Shown here: piece by piece, positions 35,761-46,700 of the stretch
Numbering within the stretch: the stretch's first letter is position 1
Layout: each line of letters opens with the position of its first letter
Program-made: the position numbers and the translations under genes
Notes under the pieces: model-generated
What the model was told of the DNA's origin: nothing
Seen by the model: the letters and a program-made list of their open reading frames with translations, nothing else
Database searches by the model: none
Assembly: GCA_032622095.1 (NCBI GenBank)
Contig: CP136066.1
Span: forward strand, 151,420,224-151,484,223
DNA from: Siphonodentalium dalli
Taxonomy: Eukaryota; Mollusca; Scaphopoda; Gadilida; Siphonodentaliidae
DNA: 64,000 nucleotides
Reading direction: 5' to 3'

Positions 35761-37442
35761 GACGTTTACACATAGCCGGTGAGCGATCTAAGCGGCGAAC
35801 CCGTTAACCGGCGAAGGTTACTGCATAGTGTTTACACATCGCCGGCGAAGATACGCATATATTCATGCGTCTCCTTTACTTGTTAATAGTTTTCCTTTTA
35901 GTTCTCACTGAACTGCAATATGATATTGCTGTACACCTGTAAACATCTAGCCGCTTCCTGCTAGAGGTATGGTTGGGCAGTATAGTGAAGTGAAAAATTT
36001 TAGAAATGGAAATGCCGAAATTATTAATATCCAACTCAAACTGTCAGGTATTGCTATTGGTAATTTTAAAGACATTTAAACAACATTGTTAAAGGTTTGT
36101 TTGAGTTCATAGACGATCTGTGAAGTGAGTGTCGCACCGAAAGCATGGTCATTGTCAGTTTTGAGATCTGTTCGTCGCATACATCTACAAATTTGTGCGT
36201 TCACCATGTCCATGTATACATGTGGGGCCGTGGCGATGGGGGGGGGGGGGGGGGTGTCTCATCCCAACTTTAATTAAAATATTCAAAAGCTGGAAATGTC
36301 ATACCTGACACGACATTAACTGGAAATTTGACATCAACATTATTTTTTGGCCAAATTGTTGGAAATGATCCAACCTTAGAGGTGTGTCAAGTTTGGAAAA
36401 TGTCCAACAATTGGAAATCTCAAGGCAAGTCTGGATGCTAGGATTTTGCAATTTTCAATATTCAGATTTAAAATTGTTCTCACACCTGGCCATAACCATG
36501 GTCGGTCGATTATATTATGTCTTGGTCCCGCCCACGTTGTCAGTTAAACAGCCATCTAATTTAACTGAATCAAATCGGGGTTCAAGTTGTTTGACGTCAG
36601 ACCACTAAACATGTTAGGATTGGGCAATTTCCAGGTTTAGACACAGGTTCAGATCTAAAGGGAATCGCTCAATACAGGGCCGCCGAGAGGATTACTGTGA
36701 GTGGAAAGTTAAATTAAAGCCCAATGTGGCGCGTACATGGATTTACGCGAACTTGTGAGTTTGGTGAGATTCAAGGTTTAGTGCAGTTGGAAACTCCAAA
36801 GATGAACAGTCCCACACCTCCAAATCAGCCCCTCTAGACCCGTCCCTGTATATATGTCCACGGCGCACTCAGATTTAGATTATTGAACTAATTGTCCATT
36901 AAGTTTGAATCAATTGAAACGTGCCATCCCATTTCTTCCATATATATATGTGCATGTTTATATATGAACATATGTACATGAACACGTACGCACATTTAAT
37001 TCCCTCGAATGCGCAACAAATGTGCCATGCACATGCAGAGTACATGTACCATCATCAGTTAGTATTTATAATAGTTTATAATCAAGGTGTGTGACTGATT
37101 AGAGACAATCAAACTGGCACACTGACCCATATGTAATTATGTATACACAGGTGAAAAGCGGGCTAATCTATCAGTGATTACACAATAATATTGTTCGAGT
37201 TAATTGTTGAATGAAATCATCCATGACGGCATGATCCCAGATAAACATCTAACTTAACCGCAGGGCGAATTAGAATCCATACGACAATCAGGTGCTTGTA
37301 CTAAATCATTTTATCCAAAAGTTGAAAACTGTTTAGCTGCGTATCCGGATACCTGTAATTCTTATCCGGCGAAGTATAAACACTCTATTGTTATCGCTAA
37401 CCGGCTAAAGCGAATAGGATCTTCGCCGGCTAATGTATAAAC
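35761..37442. mobile_element. 1.7-kb insertion in the satellite, GCCGGCGAAG termini
   Basis: It interrupts the satellite. Left TTTACACATAGCCGG...TAACCGGCGAAGG...GTTTACACATCGCCGGCGAA; right TTATCCGGCGAAGTATAAAC...TTCGCCGGCTAATGTATAAA, i.e. inverted and doubled terminal motifs. The interior contains a G-run and hAT-like fragment (36215-36850) and AT-rich DNA. No transposase. Confidence 0.6.
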
Positions 37443-39250
37443 ACCCCCTGAATATGAGAGAATATAACTTCAGTTCATGCTGTGTTTAAGATATTAAAGG
37501 GGTTAAGGGGTATTAGTGGGTAATGCTTTATTCTCAGCCATTATACATGGTACACGAGAAAACGTATATACACTATGTACAAATTAGAACTTTCCAGGAT
37601 TTGTTCCGAATATTGGAACGTATACTGTTATTACAAGTAGACATAGATAAAATACAATGCAGACAATAATCAGTTACGATCCAATTTTGGATTATCATGC
37701 ATGTCCGGAATAGAAAAATCAAATTTCGACAGACCAATCTAAAGATTCTAAGCGAACCAAAAAAAGAAATTACATTAGCATAGCTATACATCATGATCAA
37801 TATATAGTGCTATTTTGTCATTGTTTTTTAAACCAAGATGTTATGAATAACGATGTACCAATATCACGCACATGATTATTATCTGTTCACCTGTCTCATT
37901 TGCCAACCGCTTTTTGTAAAGTGACCCAGACATTCAAGAACCAACCCATCCATAAAATATGTGAATTTCTTGATATAGCGTCCATTTCTCTATACACTCA
38001 GTTAATATTGGGATTATATCCTTTTAGTGTGTTCAAGACATCAAATGGGGTATAGTGTGGGCTCAAAACAAAGAAAATTCACATTTCGTATTTGCCATCC
38101 GTCTTTTGAAAAGTGCCCCATGACCGGGAACCAAACCACCCATACAAATTGTATATAATCCATGATAGCAGTACCTTTCGTTCACACACTCAGTTAATAT
38201 TGAGAGCATATTTATAGCTTCAGTTCAGTGTGTGATCAAGAGTTCAAATGGGTCATTTGTACCCAAAACAGTGAGAATTCGCCTTTCTCGTTTGCTAGCC
38301 ACTTTTTGTAAAGTGTCCCAGACATTGGGAAACCAACCCACCCATTAAAGATGTGTATTTCCTGAATTACCTACCATTTGTCCACACCCTCAGTTGATAT
38401 TGAGAGCATACCCGTTCAGTTCGTGGTGTGTTTAAGACTTTAAATGGGGTAGGGTGCTCAAAGAAAAGTCAACGTTCGCATTTGCCAGCCGCATTTTGTA
38501 AAGTACCTTGGGATTTTGGGAACGAAACTACCCATATAAATTGTATATTCTCTGATAGCACTATCTTTCGTTCACACTGTCAGTTAATATTAAGAGCATA
38601 TATATTCGGCACATGGTGTGTTCAAGAGTTTAAATGGGCTTATAAAGGGGTCCCACAGAACAAAATATATTCACCTTTGGCGTTTGCCATCCGATTTTTT
38701 TAAAGTGCCAAAGGCTTTCGGGAACCAATCCATCCATAAACATTGTGTATGTCTACATCCTCAGTAACTATTTCGAGCAATTCTTTCAGTTCGTTGTTTG
38801 CTCAACTTTAACACTTCAAGTCTTCAATTGTGTAGGGGGGGGGGGGGTCCTAAAAACATAGCAAATTCGTCTTTCTTATTTATCAACAGCTTTGAGTAAA
38901 GCGACACAGACACAAGCCACCCATACACATTATGTATTTTCTGATAGCACTACCTTTCAGCCACACTCTCTGTTAATTTTGAGAGCGCATAGTTTCAGTT
39001 CGTATTGTGTTCAAGACTTTAAATCGGGTAGAGTGTTCTCGAAATATAGAAAATTCGCCTTTCATGTTTGCCATGCTGCCGCGTTTTGTAAAGTGTCACA
39101 CTATTTCGGGAACCAATTCATCCATAAACATTGTGTATTTCCTTATATAACTATCCTTTGTACACATCCTCAGTTAGTATTGAGATCATATTCTTTCAGT
39201 TCGTGGTGTGTTCAAGACTTCTAAAGTGTAAGGGGACCTCAAAACATAGA
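37443..39250. repeat. Degenerate ~190-bp tandem satellite, right block
   Basis: The same unit as 34450-35760 continues after the insertion, with copies starting near 37450, 38005, 38208, 38398, 38588, 38770, 38975 and 39180. Spacing of 190-205 bp is clear from 38010 onward. About 14 copies are seen in the two blocks together. A non-satellite stretch lies at 37540-37880. Confidence 0.8.
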
Positions 39251-40195
39251 AAATATTTGAACAAACGCTTGCCACCTTGGCAGACTAGTTTATGAGATAT
39301 AAAATACAATATCCATTGTTTCTATATTTTGGTCGATTTAGAGGACTCTAACAATCACTATGGCAGCGACAATGATTTTGTTCTGTATATGTTAGTCCAT
39401 ATGATGTGTCGTTTAGAACATATACTTTAGTTCGCTATATATTAATATAAAATTGCATGCTTGCTATAAATAACATGTGTTGTTGTTGTAACTGGAGGTT
39501 TGGAAGCATGATGATATCTTTAGCTACGCTCGTGGTATCTACTGATCAGGTTTTCATCACATGAATCATGAGTTGATGCCCATTAGAATCATTTAGAAAG
39601 TTTGTGTTGTTATCATAAATATGTATTTTTTCTACTAAAACGCGTTCGGGGGAGTGGACCAAAATCCAATATCTGGCAAACCGTTCACAATTTGTCAAAT
39701 TCTTACTACTTGTGATGTCCAGATAACTACTGAGCCATATGAATTATAATAGTTGGTCATGTGTTGTGTATAACAAATATTTTAATATTATAAAATCGAT
39801 GTTAATGCATGCAGAATTACCTGTTATCAATAAAATATGTTGTTGTAACTGGAGTCTGGAAGCCTGAACACATCTGTAATCAATTAAACGGTATATCTGG
39901 ACAAAACTTTCAATACAAGATTCATATTGGGTCCCATTAAGATCAATTAGGAAATGTTTGTAAAGTCGTTATCAAAAATATTTATTTTTTTCGACCAAAA
40001 GGTGTATATGGTTGTCAGATAACTACTACACCATTAAATATTTCGGCATTTTAAAAATATCTGTTTGAATGATAATGTTTGAAAAATAATATTTTTGTGA
40101 AAAAGCGATTGTTCAGCAAAAAATAAATGTTTCGGCTCCAATTAACCGACACATTTTGCATATCAGGTAGATGTATGGTATGATGTAGTAATTAT
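39251..40195. other. No gene seen; two related AT-rich repeats
   Basis: Two imperfect copies (about 39475-39720 and 39838-40030) share TGTTGTTGTAACTGGAG, CCCATTA and TTTCTAC/TTTCGACCAAAA phrases. Non-coding. Confidence 0.4.
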
Positions 40196-40985
40196 ACCCC
40201 CCCCCCCCCCCGCAACGAGTTGTGGTGGGTATACTGGAATCAGCTTGTCTGTCCGTCCGTCTGTCAGTGGACACAAATTTGTCCTGAGTTATTCTCAGTC
40301 GTTCTTTTATCAATTTCCGTGAAACTTGGCCCAGACATTAACCACCATGGGAACCTGTGCACCTGCGATTATAACGTGTCGGCCTTTGTTGGGGGGATAA
40401 CTTTTTCGACTTAGAAAATTGTCGCAACATGTATAATTTTAACCGAGCTTTTACTCCTAAATTTTTAGGTCAATTTTTAAAATCTTGGTCACAGATATTT
40501 AGTACCATGGGAACCTGTGCTTATGACATCTGTCCGACATTTTTTGGTGGAGTTATCCCCCTTTTTCGACTTAGAATTTTTTTGCAACATGCATCATTTT
40601 GTTGAGCTTTTATTCCTACATTTTTAAGTCAATTTTTTGAAAACTTGGCAGATATTTAGTACCATGGGAACATGTGCACCTGCAATTATGTCTGTCCGAC
40701 ATTTTTTGGTGGAGTATCCCCCTTTTTCGACTTAGAAATATTTTAGAAATATTTTTGCAACATGCATAATTTTGTCCGAGCTTTTATTCCTACATTTTTA
40801 GGTCAATGTTTTTTAAATCTTGGTACCGATATTTAGTACCATGGGAACCTGTGCACCTGCGATTATGATGTCTGTCCGACTTTTTTTGTGTGGAGCTATT
40901 CCCCTTTTTCGACTTAGAACATTTTTGTAACATGCGTAATTTTGTCCAAGCTTTTATTCCTACATTTTTCGGTCAATAGGTTTTA
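40196..40985 (+). repeat. Tandem 157-177-bp repeats after a GTCCGTCCGTCTGTC tract
   Basis: A C-run and GTCTGTCCGTCCGTCTGTCA (40247-40266) lead into four units. The units share ACCATGGGAACCTGTGCACC (about 40343, 40504, 40661, 40838), CCCCCTTTTTCGACTTAGAA and GAGCTTTTATTCCTACATTT. Composition and layout recall repeats common in mollusc genomes (from memory). Confidence 0.85.
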
Positions 40986-41325
40986 GGATTAAGGGTTAAG
41001 AGGTTCAAGATAAGTGATTAGGGGATTTAGGGTTACCTGTTCACATAATTTCAGTGCCCAATATACAGTAATGGCTAATACATTCAAATAACATGTTGAA
41101 TGCGGGGGGTATACCTCAGTCCCATCTGGGACAGGCCCATCTCTAGTTTTAACTCCATCAATGTGAGCAAATAATTTAGGACATAGCCGTAGTGATCGCT
41201 TTACCAAAATCGTTATTTTCTGGAAAATGTCACTGGTGGGTATCGTCCATTTGACAATAGCCACCATCAATTCCGTTATTTTTCGCTATCATTTTCGTCA
41301 AGAGCATATATTTCTCCTTGAGAGC

Positions 41326-41420
41326 TTTCCGATGAATAGCAACAAGCCATAATTCCGACTAAATCCTGAAAAATTACCCATAATTCTGCAGTGGTCGATT
41401 ATTTAGGGCATTACTATATG
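41326..41420. mobile_element. CAGTAATGCCC palindromic MITE, half copy (1)
   Basis: Only the right arm is present: GAGCTTTCCGATGAATAGCA ... CCATAATTCTGCAGTGG ... ATTATTTAGGGCATTACTAT. The left arm is missing. Confidence 0.8.
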
Positions 41421-41990
41421 TGGTGTAAATTTCAAACTAATGTTGTGTCATGGATGAAATTTCCAAATGTTGAAGGCAGGGGGCGACACCCAATCCACAT
41501 CATGTGCCACGTCCCTCGTAGTGAATAACTAAAGGTAAGACAACAAGATTGAAGTAAAACATATTTCTTTTAATTCATTAACAATATATCAAACAGAAGT
41601 ATGTATGTAAATAGAGAAATCCTTGGAATGTTTATAATTACAATATCACAGTCACTGATTAGAGCTCATAAAAGTGAAATTAAAAATATTAAAAAGAACA
41701 TAATCGTACAAAAGTGAAAAGAAGCCTGAAGAAATAATGAGAATCATAAAAAACAATGAGGACATTCCTTCACTAATAATTGTGTGAATCTATTTACAAT
41801 TGCATGAGTTTGATTGTACATTACTGCATCTAAGAGACGCATTAAATTGATTGGCATATGCATAATGCTTTGATTAAGATTATTTTGTTATATGCATAAA
41901 GTTATTACTATCATAGGGATTTCCATTGGTAACTCATTGACAAAATTATGAAATAATAAATGACATAATATCAACAAATTATACTAAATA

Positions 41991-42167
41991 TACAGTAATG
42001 CCCTAAATAATCGACTTCTTAACCACAGCAGAATTATGGGTTAACGCTCAGTGAGAGCTTTCCGTTAAATGGCAATAAGCCATATTTCTGACTAAATCCT
42101 GAAAAGTTACTCATAATTCTGATGTGGTTAAGGAGTCGATTATTTAGGGCATTACTGTAGATGGCCA
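41991..42167. mobile_element. CAGTAATGCCC palindromic MITE (2)
   Basis: Full termini TACAGTAATGCCCTAAATAA and TTATTTAGGGCATTACTGTA, with part of the left arm deleted. TA at both ends fits a Tc1/mariner-type target. Confidence 0.88.
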
Positions 42168-42522
42168 TTTATATCAAACAGGTAAGACGTTTTCTTATGA
42201 ACACATTGCCTACCAACCCAGTAGTTTGTTTAGTCACTTAGGATCTATTCCAAATTATGTTTCAATGATGTATATTGATATTCATTTTAACTTATTTCAG
42301 ACTTGCGTTTTTAAAAAATATTTATGAAACAGATGGACACAAACCATATGAGACCACCAATCTCATTGAAAAGTGTGCATACTATTGTTTCTCTGACATG
42401 TTAGTACCAAGCATTGTCTATTCTTCATACTTCTTCTGTCTTGGAAGTGACAATCGTGACGTCAACTGTGCCATGTAATATCTATATAAACAAAATGATG
42501 TAGATCACATATGAAATTAATT

Positions 42523-42771
42523 TTAACCCTTCCATGCCTTGGAAATTTTGTGAAAACACTGTGCCAATGCATTCTCTGTGCCATTATATATCTCTTATAC
42601 ATAAGATAATGCATTGGCCTTACAATATTTACCTTGACCTTATAAGCCAATGCATTCTCTTAGACATGTGAGGCTCCCTATGGGAGACTCGCATATATAA
42701 GAGAAGAATGCACTGGTGAAGGATCTTAAATGCTGCATCAGTGCAGCTCCTGTCATGAAAGAAAGGGTAAA
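42523..42771. mobile_element. piggyBac-type MITE, TTAACCCTTCCATG family (1)
   Basis: Starts TTAACCCTTCCATG and ends CATGAAAGAAAGGGTAA, with the right TTAA mutated. The interior shows AATGCATTCTC/GAGAATGCAT and TCCCTATGGGAGACTCGCAT, shared with copies at 56443 and 59814. Confidence 0.75.
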
Positions 42772-43135
42772 ATGATATTCTGCTTGATATATTGCATGAT
42801 GAGATATATTGGCTATCACCACCATGTAGGTTCCCTATATTAGTATTCAAGTCTCACTTTAATACCTTCTCTGGGCAGTATATCGGCTCATCCTGGCGGA
42901 CTCTTATTTATACGGCTCAGAGAAGGTATCTCGACCTGAATATGAATCAATGAAACCAACATGGTGGTGATAACCTATATAGATTTGGTATAATCATGTC
43001 AGAAAAAGAATGAACTTATCAACAATTTGGTGGTTTTCATACTAATTTTATATCAATCTATCTCACTTTCAACCCTTCCATTAAGAGTTAAGTTGAATCA
43101 AATTTGAAAGAACTGGACCAGAATGAATCTGTACT

Positions 43136-43373
43136 ACAGTAATGACCTAAATAATTGACTCTTTAACCACAGCAGAATCATGGATAACTTTTCAGGATTT
43201 AGTTGGAAATATGGCTTGTTGCCATTCATCGGAAAGCTCTCACTGAGAGGGCATTACTCACTGAGAGCTTTCCGATGAATGGCAACAAGCCATATTTCCG
43301 ACTAAATCCTGAAAAGTTACCCATAATTCTGCTGTGGTTAAGGAGTCAATTATTTAGGGCATTACTGTAGTTG
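43136..43373. mobile_element. CAGTAATGCCC palindromic MITE (3), longest copy
   Basis: About 238 bp with two ~105-bp arms: TACAGTAATGACCTAAATAA ... CATCGGAAAGCTCTCACTGA and the reverse complement ending GGGCATTACTGTA. The centre duplicates GAGAGGGCATTACTCACTGA. Lies just 3' of the ANKEF1 stop codon. Confidence 0.9.
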
Positions 43374-43437
43374 TTTTACAGACATTTGTTACTTTTGCAT
43401 GAATCAACTTCGAAGGCCTTAAGTCCCTTTAATTCAC

Positions 43438-43719
43438 TCAATCTTCTTCTGCGCCTCCGGACGCTTTTACCATTTGTATAACATTATGATTAAACGGCAT
43501 TTCAAAATCAGGAAAGTCCACTTCCCAGCCAAATCTCTCTCGCCTCAGCCCTTTCTCTTCAATGAGTTGATTTGTAGTGGGTTGCTTCGTCCACGCTCTG
43601 AGGGGCATGTATGTGATATCCTCTCGCTCATCCAGTCCTCCAGCTAATGCCGATGCCGCCCGCAGAATGGAACCTTTCCGCGCCCTGGGTATCATGTCCT
43701 CAATCGTAGGTTGTGTAGC
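43438..43719 (-). CDS. ANKEF1: ANKEF1 exon e: conserved C-terminal tail and stop
   Basis: 282 nt including the TGA at 43440-43438. The acceptor is CCTTTTTGTAG. The frame reads ATQPTIEDMIPRARKGS, then DITYMPLRAWTKQPTT and LRRERFGWEVDFPDFEMPF. This last block, with its RRERF...EVDFxDFxMPF pattern, is characteristic of the C-terminus of ANKEF1 proteins. That places this distant exon (7.8 kb from exon d) in the same gene rather than in a separate one. The stop falls about 65 bp from a palindromic MITE. No clear AATAAA was seen immediately downstream. Confidence 0.85.
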   Translation of the reverse strand, partial: ATQPTIEDMIPRARKGSILRAASALAGGLDEREDITYMPLRAWTKQPTTNQLIEEKGLRRERFGWEVDFPDFEMPFNHNVIQMVKASGGAEED

Positions 43720-46700
43720 CTACAAAAAGGAATTAGTCTTCAGGTCGGACAAGTTACTTAGAGCATCTCTTCCTGGTGAACTCATCTGCGTGAACACCAA
43801 TTTGGAGAAATTTCTGAAGGCATTTTTGTAATAGTACCACAAGGATGGATGTCCACATCAAGCTATTGGTGATAATATTAAGTTACCCCTTGCCTGTTCA
43901 TGTAGTACATGTTTTGATCTACTCAAAGCCAACTGTATTACATGAGGCCACAGGACGAATGGGATATGGCTGGCCGAGAATGGTTGAGAGTAAGAACCGC
44001 ATACTACAGCTATGCTCTAATTAATTAACCCTCCTTAACGACGTTGACCACCGATATTACTGCATTACTCGACCGCGTTAATACGATCAGCATTATCACA
44101 ACCACAGAGAGTGTATATTTTTGTCATGGCGTGACGCTGCATTGATGATGCAAATTGTGAATATCGGTCAGTGACCAACTTCAAATGTTGATTAAACCGC
44201 AACAAATGTATTAGTTTAATTGAAATACTGTTTTGTGTATAGTTAATGCAGTGCATGGCACTCACGAAAAACTGGACTGTGTGTAAGGCGGCCATGTGAA
44301 AAATTCATGCAGAGTACGGCGGTCACAAAAAATTATTACTAGTACCGCATGTCAATCACTTGACTGTGGTTGAATCGCTGTATAACCGCTGTTATTAATG
44401 ACCTGCGGTACAACCTTGTTGAAGGGGTCAATTAATTAGAGCTTAGCTGTATACATGTGTACTGATATGGGGTAAATTTTTTTATCTATTTGCCTTCCAT
44501 TCCCAGTAGCGCTTGAACTATAATCTTGTTATGAACCTATGATAACACAGAACTGTCATTTTTGACATCCTGTTTCATCCAATACCCAACTCGGTATGGG
44601 GCGCCATCCCTGCAAATATTCGTTTTCGGAGATATCTCCTTGGATCCAAGCAGATATCTGCTCGCATTATGGAGATATCTCCTTGGTTTCAAGGAGATAT
44701 CTGCTTGGAATATGGAGATATCTCCTCAGAAATATAAAACCGAGGAGATATCTACATAATGCGAGCAGATATCTCCTTGGATCCAAGGAGATATCTCCTT
44801 GGATCCAAGCAGATATCTGCTCGCATTATGGAGATATCTCCTTGAAATATGTTCAAGGAGATATCTCCTTGGATCCAAGCAGATATCTGCTCGGTTTATG
44901 GAGATATCTGCTTGAAAAATATGTACTTCGAAAAAATGGAAAAAACGTATATGTACTGTGGAGAAATCATTAATATTTCATGGCCGCGGTTTTCCAAGGA
45001 GATATCTCCATAATCCAAGCAGATATCTGCTTGGAATATTTTCAAGGAGATATCTGCTTGGAATATGGAGATATCTCCTTGGGTCCAAGGAGATATCTCG
45101 TTGAAAACTATTTCAAGGAGATATCTCCTTGGATCCGAGCAGATATCTGCTTGGATTATGGAGATATCTCCTCGGTTTCAAGGAGATATCTCGTTGGAAA
45201 TATTTCAAGCAGATATCTCGTAGTTGCGAGGAGATATCTCCTAGGATCCAAGGAGATATCTCCATAATCCAAGCAGATATCTCCTTGGATCCAAGGAGAT
45301 ATATCCATAATGGACCATAGTCCAAGCAGATATCTGCTAGGAATTGCAATTCCAAGGAGATATCTCCTCGAAACCGAGGAGATATCTCCAAATTACGAGG
45401 AGATATCTCCGAAAACGAATATTTGCAGGGATGGTGCCCCATAACTCGGTATGTACTAGTAACTGTGGAAATTGATTTTAGTTGAATCTCCAGAATGAGG
45501 TTTCCACTACAAAATGATAAATTTCATAAAGGGGAGAATTGTAATTTTCAGAATGAGGCTATATGTAACATGATATTGGAAGTTTCTCAGCAATTTTGGT
45601 GGAAATATATGTATTTCAATGAAGATTGATACCCCATATAGTGTAGCTATCAACCAAACTTGCAGCAGAATGCACATCAGTCGATAGATAAATGCATATA
45701 TTTGAGTTTACCATTATTAACAAGAGGAATTTTCAAGAAATACATGGGTGCTCTAGCGTATACCTTCTGGTAACATAGAAATTATATTTAGATATTTGAA
45801 TTTCAAGAGAGTTTAGATTAAATATAGCTGTTGTGGGCATGGTTGCACGTGAATGTGAAATGATTACTGCCTTTTCATCATGTTCAAACCAGTTTTATAA
45901 GTGTACATATGAACTAGGATACCGTACTTCAACCTTGGAATATAAATTGACACATACATGTGTATTTTAACTTGAAAGAAATTCAGAAAAAATCTATGAA
46001 CAAAATTAGACTAAAGACATATTGTGGACTCATTTAAATGAATCAAACTAATAGGTTAATGTAGTATGCAGACTTCATTTTCACAGGAAGAATGTAGCAA
46101 TCAAATAAGATTGTCCAAAATTCATAGTTATTGACTGTACCATTAGAGAGAAAACAATGTCTGAACTGAGCACAAATGTAAATATTTACATTTATTTTAT
46201 TTAATCAGGACAAATTATTGGCCAATAAACATATGGCAATGATTTTGGCAACAAAAAACACTGTATGTAATTCAGTTATGAACATGGCGCTCTTTATATT
46301 TGTGACAGGAATGTTGAATTGCACACGACTCTTTGCAATGTATAATATTATCTGCCATGTTGTAGTCATTTTATCAAAAAACCAACTACAATCCCTTCTA
46401 TTGGAAACCTATGTACAGACGTATCTATTTAAATGTAAGAAAGAATTTGTAGCAATATATAATATTGTATCAAGACTTGATCCCCAATATATAAAAAGTA
46501 TCCTACGTACACTAAATCCGGTCATTTATGAGACCGTCTCCTTTTATACACAACAGAATATATTCAACTTTGAGCCATGGACACTCGTGTGCTCTATGAA
46601 CAATGCAAAAACATGGTAATTATAATGAAAATGAATTTATGGCTGGAGTCATAAATTCATTTTCATTATAATTACCATGTTTATTGCATTGTTCAGAGAG

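Noticed and set aside
38428-39224. Two open frames (91 and 110 codons) with similar internal phrases
   Set aside because: They fall in the ~190-bp satellite and their similarity is that of the satellite unit.
44596-45442. Overlapping open frames on both strands with repeated GDISL / SRYLLG / EISPW phrases
   Set aside because: They are a consequence of the GATATC palindrome array, whose complement reads the same. Not a repeat protein.
46218-46619. 133-codon open frame
   Set aside because: No recognisable domain. Its C-terminal third is one arm of a palindromic element, and it has no splice or promoter support.
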